From assembly GCA_964030785.1 (NCBI GenBank), contig OZ034975.1:48512069-48576068 (forward strand): DNA of 64,000 nt. Direction: 5' to 3'. Shown here one piece after another: positions 12,374 to 24,029 of this stretch (position 1 is its first letter; each line of letters opens with the position of its first letter). The position numbers were made by a program, and so were the translations under genes. The notes below the pieces were generated by a model, which made no database searches, was not told where the DNA came from, and saw only the letters and a program-made list of their open reading frames with translations. Source of the stretch: Siderastrea siderea. Its lineage: Eukaryota > Cnidaria > Anthozoa > Scleractinia > Rhizangiidae.

Positions 12374-12825
12374 GTTTCTGCAACAAGCTGCCATCGCTAG
12401 TTCGCATCACTTGTTTTTGATTTTTATTCTCTTCATTTTTATTATTGTTCTGGCCAAAAAATCTTTTCTAGCGTTTAAACCATTTTTGTGAAAAATGTTC
12501 AGCTACTCGGGTAAGAAAAAGGTCACTCTTCACGCAAATATTGACATAGGATTTCCTGGCCATTTTCCCGCACGAGTATATCACGTTTCATTTGTCACGC
12601 AATAAATAGCATTTCTTGCTCATGTTCCATCTTTGCTTTGCGAGGAAACCAATGTCTTGAGCAAATTTAGCACAAACATCCAGCCTTAAAACAGGCAAGT
12701 CAGCTTTTTACGCATTTTAGTCGAACTAAGGCTACAGAATTACACGAAGACAAATTACGGGCGAATGATACTGTACGCAAATATATCTATAGAATAGAAC
12801 GAAATAGCGAAAGACCAAATTATTT

Positions 12826-13297
12826 CACAGGTACCCCAAGCTCTATGGGAGATATCATTGTATAGACCGTGTGACCTTTGTTCTGCGTTGTGTGAGTGTT
12901 GTAATATGAGCGTAACGGCGGCCGTTGCGTCACAGGTAGCCCAAGCTCCAAAGGGAGCCGTCAACATGACATTGCGTAACAGCGGTAACGTTATGCGGCA
13001 TATTCCTTTACATACAGAGAAAGGCAGTAGAACTAAAACTCACTGGAATCGCGCTAAATCGCTCCAAAAACCACATAGGAGAAAGAACAACAGACAGAGG
13101 ACCTCAGGTAGGGTTTTTTTAAAATAAAAACACGTTCGCATTTTTAAATTCAAGTCGGAATCGTTTTTTCCCATTCAAATCCCTATAATTTCGCTGTTAC
13201 GCAACGGCCGCCATTGCGCTCACATTACAACACTCACACAACGCAGAACAAAGGTCACACGGTCTATATATCTCTCTTAGAGCTTGGGGTACCTGTG
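12826..13297. mobile_element. Fold-back DNA element, 472 bp, 7-bp target duplication
   Basis: The ends are inverted copies over about 105 bp: CACAGGTACCCCAAGCTC at 12826 and, reverse-complemented, the same sequence ending at 13297. Inside both arms are gtgtgacctttgttctgcg and aacggcggccgttgcg. ATTATTT flanks both sides (12819-12825 and 13298-13304). A degenerate third copy of the terminal motif (CACAGGTAGCCCAAGCTC) lies inside at about 12930. No transposase. The end sequence and a 7-8-bp target would fit a hAT-type non-autonomous element, but that is an inference. Confidence 0.75.
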
Positions 13298-14515
13298 ATT
13301 ATTTTCTCAGAGAGTGACTGGAAGCTTATAATCAGGACTGTGTGATTCAAGCTAAGTTAACACTGCACACTTCGACGTGTATGAGTGCAAATACATCTCG
13401 CATTTACGTACACAATTCGTTTTCGCTGCTTTTGCGCTCAAGTACAGTTTATTTATTTACAGACGGTTTTACTGAAGAGCATTGTCAGCAAGGCGATCTT
13501 TTATGCCTCACACGCACGTGTAAGTAATTTGAATTGTTTATTCAGTACTTCACATTTTCCGTATTTGAAAATAATCTGGTTTCACTGAGAAACAAAGTCA
13601 GGTTATTACAACAATTGAAAAATGTTAAATTAAACAAATAAAAATGGGATCGCTGACCAATACCGTTGTGCTTTGTTTCAAAACGAAGTGCCGCTTGTAA
13701 AATGAGAACAACAGAGAAAACGCGAAATGTGTGAAAATGGGCTCTACGTTTTTGCCTCTAGCGCGCTTGCTTTTTACGGGCCAAACTAACCATTTCAGTA
13801 TGATAAAGAAGAATAATTGCCCGTTCGATAGAATCCCTTTTTGGCCTCTAGATACGTATACCCCTGGCGCTGTGATTTTTCGAAATGAGGTAAAATTTGA
13901 TGAATCAACTGAAGAGCGAATGTTCTATTTTTTAAGCGTGTGGATAGCAAACAAAAATTGTTAACATGGCAATGAAATATAGTTTAAAAGGAATTCCAAG
14001 GGATGACTAACAAATGGCGAAAAAGTGAATTTAGTCCGCGCTTTTGTTGTCATGTTATGGCGAGTTGAAAATAAGCTAATTTGCATAATTTACCTCGGCC
14101 TTCGACGGCGGTTGGGCAGCTTTTCGAACTTTGCCCGTTTTTGCCAAAATAAGGCCTCGCTGGCACTTTTGGGTATCATTTTTTGAAAAGGTTCACCAAA
14201 AGGGTCTTTTTGGTGTAGAAAAAGAGAATTGGAATTTTCGCTTCCTGACCGCGGATTCTCGAAAGTTGCAGACTGTCTGCCTCCTCCACAGGCTTTTCCA
14301 AGGCCAAGCAAGCGCGGATTTTGACGCGAGAGAAGAGATCACGTGCGAGCGCGGAGCGCGAGCGGGGGGACTGGAAGCGAGCGCGGAGCGCGAGCGGTGG
14401 GTGATGGGAAGGGAAAATCTTCCCTCGCCCCCCGCTTTCCTCAATAATTAACTAAAATATCCCCCAGATGAGCGATCGCGAGCGACTGGGGACGAGGCAG
14501 GCAGACTGTGGCTCT

Positions 14516-14900
14516 TAAAGTGCCTATGAACTAAAAAATTTTTCTCCTAAATATGATAGTTTATGACTCCCTCAGTCTAAATATGTAAGTTTTGCTGAGC
14601 AGAACCCTTTGCATGGGATATTTTTCCAGCCGCAAAGTTCAAATTTGGCACCCGAATGTGTCTCCATTTTGCGCGCGGCCAAAACGATCGCATTACAAGG
14701 CCGTGACGTCACAAATCGCGCAGAAGACAAGAGTGTTATGGCTGACAGGAGGGTTTCCAGAAGAGAAATTACTTTGGAGTGACTCGTGGGCCCAGGATTG
14801 TAAGCTACAAGGGCAGGATTCGCACAATGAGAGCATGTGTGTGTCATTTCTCAAAAGGAAACGAATTAGGGAGAGAGGCGGACTCATTTGAACCGTGTTC
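14516..14900 (+). repeat. TTAA-ended repeat, copy 1
   Basis: Starts with TTAAAGTGCCTATGAACTAA at 14516 and contains ccgtgacgtcacaaatcgcg. The same start, reverse-complemented, is at the right end of the copy at about 17745-18028, which also shares tgacgtcacaaatcgcgcag. The far end of each copy is unclear. Confidence 0.5.
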
Positions 14901-15836
14901 GACTCGGTAAGAATTCGATTCGACCCGCATTACAGAGCTGCTTCTCGGAAAAGCTGCAGCATTTGAATGTCGCGCTAACATAAGCTTATGTAACTTCTGC
15001 CACTGTTGGATTAGTTCTACTAGTAGCAATTATCGCAATTCAAGATAAAAGATCGGGATAATTGGGCCACAAAACTATTGCTATATATCTGTCCACTATT
15101 ACCTAAAAGCATCCAAGATCTACAACGCATAACTGAGCTACAAAGTTTTGTTTACATGTCCGTTTTTTTTTTTTGGAAACCACATGCAATACTTTTCTCA
15201 AACTGGATGTTCACCATAGAGTGTGAAGGGATAACAATGAACGGAACTGTCTTGACCGACGACGAGACAAGACGTTTTAGTTAATCACAGATAGCTATAG
15301 GAATATTTATAAATCCCTCGTGATGTTTCGTCAAATAAAAGGAAGCAGTTCAGCTCAGCATTGATAATTTTTATTGCAAGTCACTCTGCTTCCACTGGAC
15401 TTGATTTATGTGGTCCTCTTTAAACACCACACATTTCAAACAGATTTGTGCCTCTCTTCTTGTTGACCCTCCTCCTGTTATCTCAAGAGGGCCATATAAT
15501 ATGAAATTTCATATATCACACTTAACACCGTCTAATTGACCCTTCTGCAGTACAGTCTTGGTGATGAAGGTTTAATTTGAATTTATGGCATAAGTTATTT
15601 AATCATAAGTTATTTAATTTGAAGGGCAATGAAAATGTGACCTTCATTTCCCATTATTTAATTTTGTGGCAGGCTTTGTATTGGAAATTCCTCACACACT
15701 GAATTATCTCAGTCTCTTCTTGACCCATTCCCTGTACCCAAGAAAGCTACCACACAAGCCACCTAATTAGCCAACAGAAAATCAATAATGAGGTTTTAAA
15801 ATGGGCCTTTTCGATCTCGTTCTCCACCTTTAATTT

Positions 15837-15837
<1 letters not shown>

Positions 15838-15873
<36 letters not shown>
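15838..15873. repeat. AAT microsatellite
   Basis: About 11 uninterrupted taa/aat units. A shorter run of the same unit occurs at 15960-15972. Confidence 0.9.
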
Positions 15874-15874
<1 letters not shown>

Positions 15875-16552
15875 TTTTCCGAAAATTAGCTGCATAGGCT
15901 ACGTTCCCGCCCTATGCATGCTATTTAGGGAGTTAGCATATAAACTTCTTGTACTGCTTTAATAATAATAATGATGTATACACAGGATAGCCCCATCAGT
16001 GTAAAAACACTGGTAAGGGGGGTTCTGTTACTAAATAAGTGCCCAAGATAGTAAAATACATATCTTCAAACATTAATAGTGGCATGCATGGTTACGTAGA
16101 GGAAGCCTGATGCAAACACAAGAGTGTTGGGAGAATTCAAAGGAATATGCGAGCTTGATCGAACACAGACTCTTAGACATTTGTAACTGAAGAGCATATC
16201 TGTTAACAACAAAAAAGGCTAATACACGCATAATCTGTACAGTGTACTGGGAGGGAACTGTAATTTAAAGGGTTTATGGATCCGAGGGAGCTGTCTTAAC
16301 CTCTCCCCATCCCCCCCCTCCTTAAACAAAAATAACACAAAAAATATGAAACTACACACACAAAGAGGGCAATTTCTACTTGGCACTGATTTCTGCCATA
16401 CTTCATGGAATTGGAATGGGTGTATGTTTCAATGAAAATGGCACTTCAAAATGTACTTCTGGAGCAAATTACATAATTATTCATCTTAGTGTTGAGATTG
16501 ACCCAAGGGAGATATTGTCATATGAGACCAGTATACAAAGGGAGTTCAGACC

Positions 16553-16665
16553 AGGCCCCAGTTGCTCAAAAGGTGGATAAGTGTTAGGGAAACCAATTGC
16601 GTTATTCACTGGATAGAGATTTATCTGGTCGATAGCGCTATCCAACTTTTGAACAACTGGGGCCA
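16553..16665. mobile_element. MITE with CCCCAGTTG inverted ends
   Basis: The left end reads GGCCCCAGTTGCTCAAAAGG and then tggataag. The right end, reverse-complemented, reads GGCCCCAGTTGTTCAAAAGT then tggatag. The ~110-bp element is palindromic throughout. I recognise this palindrome as a very widespread invertebrate MITE. Confidence 0.75.
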
Positions 16666-17744
16666 GTATAACTGGACAGGTATGGTTAAGTTTATTTACA
16701 TGAGACCAGCATCATGAAAGTATAAGTGATCACATAAAGCCTGTAAGAACTCAGCATACTAGCTCTCACCTGCCATAGCATGTTTCCATAAAATTGGTAT
16801 GAACCAAAATCCTCAAGCAAATTGCTGAACAGAAGGACAAAAATCTCAGCTGGTCTAATATTGTGTAGGCAATTACTTAAACCAGTTCATGTAGTCAGAA
16901 GCGATGGATTATTACAAGGACAAAGCTGAAGTCACACTAGTCTGAGTTTGCACGCGTATCATACAATGTCCATCTTTATTTATCACAGTCATCATCCTCA
17001 TAGCACCTCCAGGTGGAGTAAAAGACCACAAATGAGCACCATACTCAAAAATTCTTATTTATTTGCTTTGAGATGCTCCCTCATAAATGGCTTGAAATTT
17101 ACAATAAAAGCACTGCACTTCCATTTGAAAATCATTTGCAGCTGCTGATTATAATAAATAAAACACGCTCTTTAGAAATTACTACTGATGTCTCAGCCAT
17201 TAGGCATGTAATATTTCAAGCAAATTTTGGGTATGCTTATCTTCAATGTATAAAATACTTCCTGCTAACTAATAAGTTTATATCAGTGTTCTCTCTGCAA
17301 AAGTCCTCATTCGAAAGAGCCGAACAACTAAGTCTATCTTTCTCTTGGCGCGAAAACCTATGAAAAGATGAACAAATTAAGTTACAAACAAGTACACCGT
17401 AAACTTGAGCTTGTCTGGTATCGGTTAGAGTAAAATAATTGAAGTACATACAACGACGCTCTTAACAAAAGAAGTAAAGTCAAGGCTGCGTCAATCTCTC
17501 GTTATTAACACATAAAAGTACTGACCATTCAATTCTAGAAGCTTCTCCTTCAAGGCCAGTCAAGCCAGTAGAGCTGAAAGTTTAATAGTCAATCCCAACA
17601 ATTCAATTCGCCATCTTGCTTCACACAAGATTGTTGTTGTCGTTGTTTAGGCTTTATCCACGGACGACAAACCCAAAAACTGCACATCTTCGAAATCGCT
17701 TCGAGCTGAATCTTAGCGTCTTCCTCAGTCGTCGGTAGCTTTCA

Positions 17745-18028
17745 TTGTATATCAATATTAGCAAGGAAAATGTAAGTTTCCTAGCTCAAACACTTGACAA
17801 AAACCAAAGAGACAAACATTCTGCGCGATTTGTGACGTCATACGGCCCGCTTCCTCGGCCAACTCGTTCCCAGTCTTCGGAGACACGATTTTGGTCATTT
17901 TGGGTACTTTCAGCGGAAAAAAAACGGATTTTTGTTTCTTGCCATCCAATTTCTCTTGCCATTTCGGAATTAACACATAATGAACTACCAAAATGTGCAA
18001 AAAAAATTTTTATTTCATAGGCACTTTA
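17745..18028 (-). repeat. TTAA-ended repeat, copy 2, at the duplication edge
   Basis: Reverse-complement orientation relative to 14516-14900. Its end, CATAGGCACTTTAA, stops at the point where similarity between duplication copies A and B begins (tttaaaatcaatggcttgc). It shares tgacgtcacaaatcgcg with copy 1. Confidence 0.5.
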
Positions 18029-19106
18029 AAATCAATGGCTTGCTACTAGGAGCCCGCAGTTTTCGGTAGACCACAACTTAGTAGGACGATACCCGTTTTT
18101 CAATTCGATACAATACCGAGTAAGATATTGGTACGTTACCGATACCGATGGCAGCACCGATACTGTGACAGTTTCACCCTAGGAACGTTTCTGCACAGAT
18201 TCACCTTTATCAATAGTAAAAAAAAAAAAAAAATGCCTGTGGTTTTTGGAGACCTTTTCAGGCGCGAAAGGTTGTTTATGACGATACTGCTCGCGAATAT
18301 CGATAACTAAAAAATTAGCAGCGCTGCATCCTATTAGAATCCCTTTGTTCGCCTGGCAAATGAGTTTGGTTTCCAAAAGGATACCAGTGCGGTCGTGGTC
18401 GCGAATACAGTCATCTAATTTTTTGGTATTAGACAATGGCATCGGTATGGACAACTCACCTTTTTGTTTAGGAGAAGGACGAAGTTAAAGGTTGCTTTAG
18501 AACTCCACAGTATGTTCTTTTCTCTTACGAGCACAAGTAGTGCATTTGATGAAACAAACGGTGATATAGGGCACGCGACAATAATGCTCGCGCACACAAT
18601 AAGACAAATTTGGCTCAGAAAAGGTTATATTACGCTTGAAAAATTTCCGTGAATCCTTATTCTCCAAAAAGAAAAAAAAGACAAGTCAAAAGTGAGTTTA
18701 AACAACAATTTCCCGTGCAAAACTTGCAGGGAGTAAACAAGTTGCATGTGTGATGTCGAGGAACTTAAGCCGAGAGACGCTAATGAATCACCTACGCAAG
18801 TAGGAAAGTGAAAGTTTTCTTTTCAGTGACGTTTGACGCCATCATGTCTGTAATGGCAAGCTGCAGACACAAAAGAAGAATTTTCAAGAACATGTTAAGA
18901 AGCAAAAAGAAATCCACAGAGGGAACATTTAACTTTCTCTTCATGTTTGTGGCTCAAGAACTACGTTTTCCATACTTATCAGATTTATTGAACCGTTATG
19001 TCCACATCTTTGTTGGGAAACAAAATAGAAAATGGCTGCTTTTACAAAACATTATTTTCCAACCTTGAAAAAAAAATTAACATACGCTCGTGAAACTTAA
19101 GAGTAA

Positions 19107-19519
19107 GGGGCCGTTCACATGATACCGGAATGACTTTTCATTCCAGAACGAGTTCGTTCCATCCCCATATATTTCTCTGTATCTGTTTACATGATACCGA
19201 GACTAAAGTTAGGTTCCGCACAAGTCATTCCGGAATGAGTTCATTCCGGTTTTCAATCCGAATGAAATTGTCGTTCTGGTGTGACATTTCATTCTGGTAT
19301 CATGTAAACTGAAAACGAACTCCGTTCCGTGATGAAAACGCAAAGCGCGTAGTGTGGGGAGCGTGGCACATGCTTATCGTTTTCAAGATGGTAGATAGAA
19401 CGGTCGTTTTCAAAATGGCTGAGTTGGTCTATTTTGTCATGTGAATGCGGTACGAACTTCATTCTGGAGCGAAACTCATTCCGGAATGAAACCCATTCTG
19501 GTATCATGTGAACAGCCCC
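19107..19519. mobile_element. Harbinger-type MITE, 413 bp, TAA target duplication
   Basis: The left end is GGGGCCGTTCACATGATACC and the right end, reverse-complemented, is GGGGCTGTTCACATGATACC. TAA stands on both sides (19104-19106 and 19520-19522). Copy B of the duplication has the uninterrupted site (aagagtaactggaacaag at about 51290-51307), so borders and target are proven by the empty site. A 3-bp TWA target and GGG ends are characteristic of PIF/Harbinger elements. A disrupted relative lies at 24030-25375. Confidence 0.93.
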
Positions 19520-21984
19520 TAACTCGAACAAGTTGGGAAACACTCGCCTCAGCCTCCTCACAACTGTGCCTAGAGCTTTCCTGTTTCTCTCAAACTTTCA
19601 CTCGTGTCACCACAACATTATAAAAACACTAGGAAAACGTCTGCCCTTCAGTAACTTTTATGTAAGTGGGTGTCAAGGCTAAAACTAGCCCCCAAAATCA
19701 AGTCGTCTTACAGTTGTAACAAATTTCTGCCTCTCATTTTTTGTTTTATTTATTAATTTTTTGACAATGTTACTTTATTTACAACGCAACGGTCAGTCCT
19801 ACGAAGTAGCATTGAAATAAATAGAAACCTAAGAAAGATAACAAATTTCTACATGTCCTTGAAAAAGGCCAAACTGCTCTTTTTATTATTCTGACATTGT
19901 TTTGTTACTCTGACAAAGCTCATTTTATTTCTCTGACATCAGACGGAAGACTAGCACCAACTAACACAGGACTCCCACGATAGACATATAGCACAGACCT
20001 TCTCAAATTCTTTTTTATTGAGTGAAATTGAGACCAGCTCCTTTGCTTAGAATAAGCATGTATGTACAGACTGTAACTTTTAAACCTTGTTGGCATCCGG
20101 GTTAATAATGATTATAACATTATAATATGGTAATTTATTAACATATATAACGATAATAAATTAACATAATATGGCAATATATTAAGGGCCAGTTTTTCTA
20201 ACCAAAAGGTTTTGTGGCAACAAAGAGTCAACATGAGAAAAATGTTTTTTTTTTAATGAAAAATCTTTGTGCACTTATCCGTAAGAAAAATTTGAGCTAA
20301 GTTTCCCCTTTTGAACAAAGGAGAAACGCCTAGCTTTCCAATTAGAAACAACAAATGAATTTCAAGTGACCAACAGAAATTAATGTGCCTACGCCCTAAA
20401 AATTCTTGTTCCACAAGAAAATGTTTCCCGCAACTTGCACAGCGAAAGCCAATTAGAAGTTTGCAGTTTGTTTGACGAGGGTTGCAATAATTGTCGTCAG
20501 AAGGCTATCAAACGTCTGGTCCTCAATGTTGTTCTTTATGTTAGAGAAACCATGGAATTCGACGACATCCCCTGGGAGCAAGGCTGACAACGCCGAGACA
20601 ATAACAACCGCAACTTCGTATAGTACCGACTCCTGGAATTCATCCAAGCCACATTGGCGCCACCCCTGCTTCCAATAGGAAACATGATGTAAAATTAGTA
20701 ATTTAAATAAACATCATCAACCGAAAACAAAATTTAAAAGGGAAGAATTTCCTGTTTTCCCTATAACTTCTTGCGTTGTGTGTTGGAACACGAATTGACT
20801 GGTGTAACAAGAGTTTAAGCTGGGCGTAGGGAATTTTTGGCTTTGTCAAGAGTAACAAAAAGAAACACGGGCTATTTTACCATAAGCACGCGGTAAAATA
20901 TAACATAATCTTATCTAATATTAATTTCATGGAAATCAGCTATAATGTTCAATTTGGGAATTACATATAACATTTAAATCAGCTTGGTTAGCCCTATGAC
21001 AAATTTGAAGATAAAACTGGAACTTACGTTTCATATGTACACACATTAACTGATGAAGCTATAATAAAATAACTTGTTACTCTTTTGGTTTACTACGCAA
21101 AAGCTAGATTGTAGACACAAAAAATTATTTTACTTATATACACACAGATTAAAAAAATAGAGGTGAAAGCTAAGGAATGGCCCAGAAATCTATTTTGTAC
21201 TTCCGCAGTAACCTCACGCAAGTTAAAAAAAGAGGATTTATTTGTTTTCGGTATTCAGCCGATTAGCTGTTATTTGAAGGTGTTTATCTTTTGTTTTACG
21301 TGAAACCATAAACCATGAACTGACTGCAGATAGTAACAAGATTCTACTGACGTGATGTTATAGACTACGGGCAGTCCCTGTATTTTTTCTTAGTTGAGCA
21401 CGCGATCTGGCGCTAAAGTCGCCCAAGCGTGTGTGTGTTTCTGTTATGGAAGTCCCTAAGAGTAAAAAAATAAAAGATCTTTTATGGGTCTAGTGATGTC
21501 GTAGTAACTATAGTATATAGTATCCAGTATGTAGGTGGCCTTAAATCTTGGTATAAACCTCTTTTTGACAACTATACAAGTGAATTCTTTACTTCTTCAA
21601 AAGCAAAGCAAGTAAAAAGCTTCCCAAGCAAAAATATACACAAAACTGTATTCTGAAGTATTGCGACTTAACAAAATTTCGAAAATATACATTTTTCTTT
21701 ACTAAACGTTATGTTTTCTTTATTTAGCCTCCGTCTTTTGCAGTGTAGTGCATAAAAAAACAGTTTAAAAAAACCAACAAGAAACATTCTCTTGATGAAG
21801 TTCAGTTCTTTTTATCGAAATTGCATTAACTATTTTTTATAGCAAACATAGCATTATTGCTCACTAAGTGACGTGCCACTTTGGAACGTTCAAATTGCAG
21901 TCATTGCATAACCACAGCATAGCATCAAGCTTGAAACTTCAGTTTTAACTCTCCCGCTCCCAAAGTCAAAACTTAGGTCATGAT

Positions 21985-22150
21985 GTATGGGTCTAACTTT
22001 TGAGTTTGTGGATGAAATACTAAGGCGTGACCATTCAAGTGAAAGCTACTGAGCATTTCTTCCCTGTCTATTGTGCTGTAAGGCAAAGTGTGACCATTCA
22101 ATGTCTGATTGGCATTGCGTCCTTTCGCTACTAAATTAATGACCATTCAA
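21985..22150. repeat. Dispersed 'gaccattcaaatgaaagctactgag' family, copy in A
   Basis: Several imperfect units (gtctaacttttgagtttgtg, gatgaaatactaagg, then gaccattcaa, gaaagctactgagca). Related copies lie at 54440-54610 (copy B), about 32740-32825, 36745-36870, 47257-47390 and 62560-62710. I recognise it as an abundant coral repeat of about 80-110-bp units. Confidence 0.75.
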
Positions 22151-22588
22151 AAGAATTCAGTTCCTTCCTGTAGACGATGTTTATTTCTCAGTACTAGTTG
22201 TTTGCAGGACCATTGAAGATTTTTTCCGTTTTTGAATTTATGCACTTTTGGGGGTGAGAGAGTAATACCAAGGTAGCATAGATTTAGCAACAAATATTTG
22301 AAAAAAACGCAAACGCGTCATAACATTTTACCTTTCTGATACAGACAGCTGTTTTTCTCATGACGAGACGCAGTATGTTAGTAATGTTATCTCCAGCTAA
22401 ATGAAAAGCCGAGCTTTTCCCAATGACATGGCGCCTTACCTTTCCTATTCAAAGGAACTTTTTTCGTCAAAGTAACAAACCTGTCGCGTATTTTTTATGG
22501 CATTCCGTGCCGGTCTCCGGTCTCTCATCTGGATTTCAATCTCTTTTCTTTGGTGTTGGAAGGATAGGATCTCTCCTTGGCAGCTTTA

Positions 22589-22816
<228 letters not shown>

Positions 22817-22856
22817 TTACATGCTAGGGACCCACTTTTCGGGGGACAGGGCAAGG

Positions 22857-23400
22857 AAGAGACCATGGGTCTCTCAAGCTGGGTGGGGGGATATATGAGA
22901 GACCATGGGTCTCTCAAGCTGGGTGGGGTGATATATGAGAGAACATGGGTCTCTCAAGCTAGGTCGGGGGATATATGAGAGAACATGGGTCTCTCAAGCT
23001 GGGTGGGGGGATATATGAGAGAACATGGGTCTCTCAAGCTGGGTGGGGGGATATATGAGAGAACATGGGTCTCTTAAGCTAGGTGGGGGGATATATGAGA
23101 GAACATGGATCTCTCAAGCTGGGTGGGGGGATATATGAGAGAACATGGGTCTCTTAAGCTAGGTGGGGGATATAGGAGAGAACATGGGTCTCTCAAGCTA
23201 GGTGGGGGGATATATGAGAGAACATGGGTCTCTTAAGCTAGGTGGAGGGATATATGAGAGAACATGGGTCTCTCAAGCTGGGTGGGGGGGGATATACAAG
23301 AGACCATGGGTTTCTCAAGCTGGGTGGGAGGATATATGAGAGAACATGGGCCTCCAAAGCTAGGTGGGAGGATATATGAGAGAACATAGGTCTTCCAAGC
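22857..23400. repeat. 40-bp minisatellite inside the left transposon end
   Basis: About 13 copies of a 40-bp unit: gagagaacatgggtctctca then agctgggtggggggatatat. The core GAGACCATGGGTCTC is nearly palindromic. It shares ggtgggg, accatgggtctc and the spacing with the 41-bp array at the other end, in the same orientation. Confidence 0.95.
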
Positions 23401-23524
23401 TTGATTTATATCTTTCAATCTATCTACAAGAATACGCAAGAATGCGCACGTGAAGAATGCAATCTTCATTAAATGACCGTTCATGCGTGAAGCGCGTTGA
23501 CTGTAAAGCTGTGGAAGTCCAAAT

Positions 23525-23916
23525 TTAAAGGGGCATAGTCACGCTATTTTAGTTCACTTTAAAAATGAAAAATATGTCCTCACATCAATGAACGTTCACA
23601 AATAATGGTCTAGTTTTGTTACCAAAGACTATATTACTTCACTGAAACTATTTTCTGTCGTCTGTTGCTACGGATAGCACGGATGGAAATGGATTGCAGT
23701 TTGAAAAAAATAGGCTAAGCTTTTCAGATTCTTTCAGTGTGTTGACATTAAATCGATAGCAAATGGTCATGGTTTGTTTTCTCTTAATGGAATTAAGTTA
23801 ATTTGTTTCTTTAAATGTTCAAACACAATGTTGGGCATGGATAAAGTTAGCTCCCGATAATTTTAGCACAGATTTGACCAGAAATCTGCGAAATCCTCGC
23901 GACTACGCCCCTTTAA
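23525..23916. mobile_element. Nested MITE with TTAA target
   Basis: The left end reads TTAAAGGGGCATAGTCACGC and the right end, reverse-complemented, TTAAAGGGGCGTAGTCGCGA. The loop is AT-rich with no coding content. Ends of this kind with TTAA targets are found in piggyBac and Kolobok derivatives. It lies inside the 8.4-kb transposon and is therefore younger than it, unless it was carried along. Confidence 0.75.
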
Positions 23917-24029
23917 CAACTCTTCCTCTGTTATGAAGAACAGCGTGGTTCTTTTAGCAGAATAATAGTCATAAACTCCTTTTATCTGTACGGGAGCCAT
24001 CTGTGTTATTCTCGATAAAATCTGAAAAC

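Larger units (their letters stand above)
13305..18025. other. Gene-free stretch with MITE remnants and simple repeats
   Basis: I see no gene. The stretch contains a possible small inverted-repeat element at about 14265-14510 (ends agree only over CTGCCTC plus TCC), two opposite copies of a TTAA-type repeat (14516-14900 and about 17745-18028), AAT microsatellites and a MITE at 16553-16665. The open frames at 14131-14451 overlap a GC-rich gcgagcgcggagcgcgagcg duplicated motif and are not convincing. Confidence 0.4.

Noticed and set aside
14131..14451. 106-residue plus-strand frame
   Set aside because: Overlaps a GC-rich duplicated gcgagcgcggagcgcgagcg motif of a probable MITE.
14516..18028. 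One 3.5-kb element bounded by inverted TTAAAGTGCCTATG ends
   Set aside because: The two ends each continue into similar internal sequence (tgacgtcacaaatcgcg), so they are better seen as two separate copies in opposite orientation.
18808..19068. Frame conserved between the two duplication copies (also 50987-51313), starting MKVF
   Set aside because: The copies differ by indels that are not multiples of three within the frame, and there is no motif; conservation is due to the recent duplication.
20453..20647. 64-residue minus-strand frame in copy A
   Set aside because: The same place in copy B has a non-triplet deletion and a transposon insertion; no family match.
22857..23400. CRISPR-like regular repeats (also 30560-31040, 32895-33612, 8838-9478)
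   Set aside because: Units are head-to-tail with no unique spacers; these are minisatellites in a eukaryote.
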